The notes under the pieces: generated by a model | The model's input: the letters and a program-made list of their open reading frames with translations, nothing else | Databases searched by the model: none | Told to the model about the DNA's origin: nothing | Position numbers and translations under genes: made by a program | NCBI GenBank assembly: GCA_003135495.1 | Contig: PLBX01000233.1 | Span: 1 to 7,765 of the forward strand | Source: Acidobacteriaceae bacterium | GTDB lineage: Bacteria; Acidobacteriota; Terriglobia; Terriglobales; Acidobacteriaceae | DNA length: 7,765 nucleotides | Direction of reading: 5' to 3' | Shown here: positions 7,433 through 7,765 of the stretch, one piece after another | Numbering within the stretch: position 1 is the stretch's first letter | How the letters are laid out: each line of letters begins with the position of its first letter

Positions 7433-7510
7433 CCCGCATCCTGTATCTCTCATCTCGCATTCCCCATCTCGAAACGCCGCCGAGTTTGCCGCCGCAACGC
7501 CCCCTAGTGT

Positions 7511-7528
7511 TTGTCATCCTGAGCGAAG
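7511..7528 (+). repeat. Interspersed repeat, right copy (TTGTCATCCTGAGCGAAG)
   Basis: Exact 18-nt match to the minus strand of 3-20. It lies in the 154-nt gap between the small unknown gene and the acetyltransferase, 58 nt before the latter's proposed start. The element may extend rightwards (GGACCTCTGCATTTGC follows), but the left copy is cut by the window edge, so the true repeat length cannot be set here. Confidence 0.75.
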
Positions 7529-7548
7529 GACCTCTGCATTTGCTTTGC

Positions 7549-7558
7549 TTCCGCGGAA
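7549..7558. promoter_or_regulatory. 10-bp perfect palindrome TTCCGCGGAA
   Basis: Perfect self-complementary 10-mer 28 nt before the proposed acetyltransferase start and 20 nt after the interspersed repeat. It could be an operator, or simply the distal part of the repeat element. Confidence 0.2.
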
Positions 7559-7586
7559 CGCATATGCCCGCAGTAAAATCCCTTCG

Positions 7587-7765
7587 TTGCCCTTTTCTTC
7601 AAGCATACGTATTGCCGAACCTGCCGACGCGGCCGCAATCGCTCGCTTGGTGAACGCGGCATTCGTCTCCGAGCGCTTCTTCATTGACGCGGATCGAACC
7701 AATCCAGAAAAAGTTGCTGCGCTTCTTCAGCAAGGAGCATTCCTCCTCCTGTTCGAAGATAGCGC
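7587..7765 (+). CDS. GNAT family N-acetyltransferase, N-terminal part (cut by window end)
   Basis: The visible 59 codons encode the start of a Gcn5-related acetyltransferase, which transfers an acetyl group from acetyl-CoA to an amine. The opening IRIAEPADAAAIARLVNAAF (residues 7-26) is the classic GNAT strand beta1 plus helix alpha1. SERFFIDADRT (28-38) is a pattern I recall from a common GNAT subgroup. AALLQQGAFLLLFED (44-58) enters the next helix and strand. The acetyl-CoA loop (Q/RxxGxG/A) lies beyond the window, so it cannot be checked. No ATG is available in this frame back to the interspersed repeat. TTG at 7587 gives a natural N-terminus (MPFSSSIRIAE), while TTG at 7545 is a longer alternative. 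No Shine-Dalgarno is visible. The substrate is unknown. Confidence 0.72.
   Translation, partial: MPFSSSIRIAEPADAAAIARLVNAAFVSERFFIDADRTNPEKVAALLQQGAFLLLFEDS

Noticed and set aside
7031..7453. 140-codon reverse-strand open frame opposite the small unknown gene
   Set aside because: It lies antisense to a frame with a good ribosome site and GC-rich third positions, and its product shows no recognisable family.
7433..7510. Possible terminator after the small unknown gene
   Set aside because: Only short direct repeats (CATCTCG, GCCGCCG) are present. There is no stable inverted repeat and no T-run.
7564..7653. ATG-started short frame just before the GNAT region
   Set aside because: It is in another frame, ends at a TGA inside the GNAT coding region after about 29 codons, and has no ribosome site.
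7514..7702. Reverse-strand open frame of 62 codons at the right end
   Set aside because: It runs antisense through the interspersed repeat and the clear GNAT reading frame, with low-complexity Ala/Lys/Arg composition.

Overview
The window looks like chromosomal DNA from a moderately GC-rich bacterium, roughly mid-50s percent GC by eye. I favour an Acidobacteriota (Terriglobia/Koribacter-like) lineage. The reasons are the MurG acceptor-site variant FEPNxxPG, the long CehA-type hydrolase fused to a TolB/PD40 propeller, a secreted CocE/NonD hydrolase, sparse use of Shine-Dalgarno sequences, and two copies of the interspersed repeat TTGTCATCCTGAGCGAAG. This placement is inference from recalled family knowledge and was not tested by any search.

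Layout. Four genes read leftwards (minus strand) as one tightly spaced block. In transcription order they are an APC-family amino acid permease (6808 to 5507), a secreted CocE/NonD-type serine hydrolase (5465 to 3696, 41 nt gap), a predicted lipoprotein with a PD40 propeller and a CehA/McbA-type metallohydrolase domain (3670 to 1148, 25 nt gap), and murG (1124 to 9, 23 nt gap). A 240-nt divergent intergenic region (6809-7048) holds several dyads and a direct repeat but no clear consensus promoter. To its right, a small all-helical protein of unknown function reads rightwards (7049-7432). The window ends inside a GNAT-family acetyltransferase gene (7587 to beyond 7765) that begins with a TTG codon and is cut by the window edge. 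No RNA genes, insertion sequences or CRISPR arrays were seen.

How the genes may work together. The permease and the two exported hydrolases form a plausible scavenging set: extracytoplasmic cleavage of an ester, amide or carbamate-like compound (CocE-like and CehA-like enzymes), then uptake of an amino-acid-like product by the permease. The substrate cannot be read from the sequence. murG, which makes lipid II for peptidoglycan, does not belong to that theme. It lacks ftsW upstream, and its stop codon lies inside the interspersed repeat. A terminator-like hairpin separates it from the preceding gene, so it may be expressed partly independently.

Most notable points: the repeat pair lies in opposite orientation at the two window ends, bracketing about 7.5 kb; murG is displaced from its usual cell-wall cluster; the UAG stop of the CehA-like gene sits in the loop of the terminator-like hairpin; a near-consensus promoter may give the CocE-like gene an almost leaderless mRNA; and paired CGCA/TGCG dyads lie just upstream of the unknown small gene. 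No wholly new system stands out with strong support.
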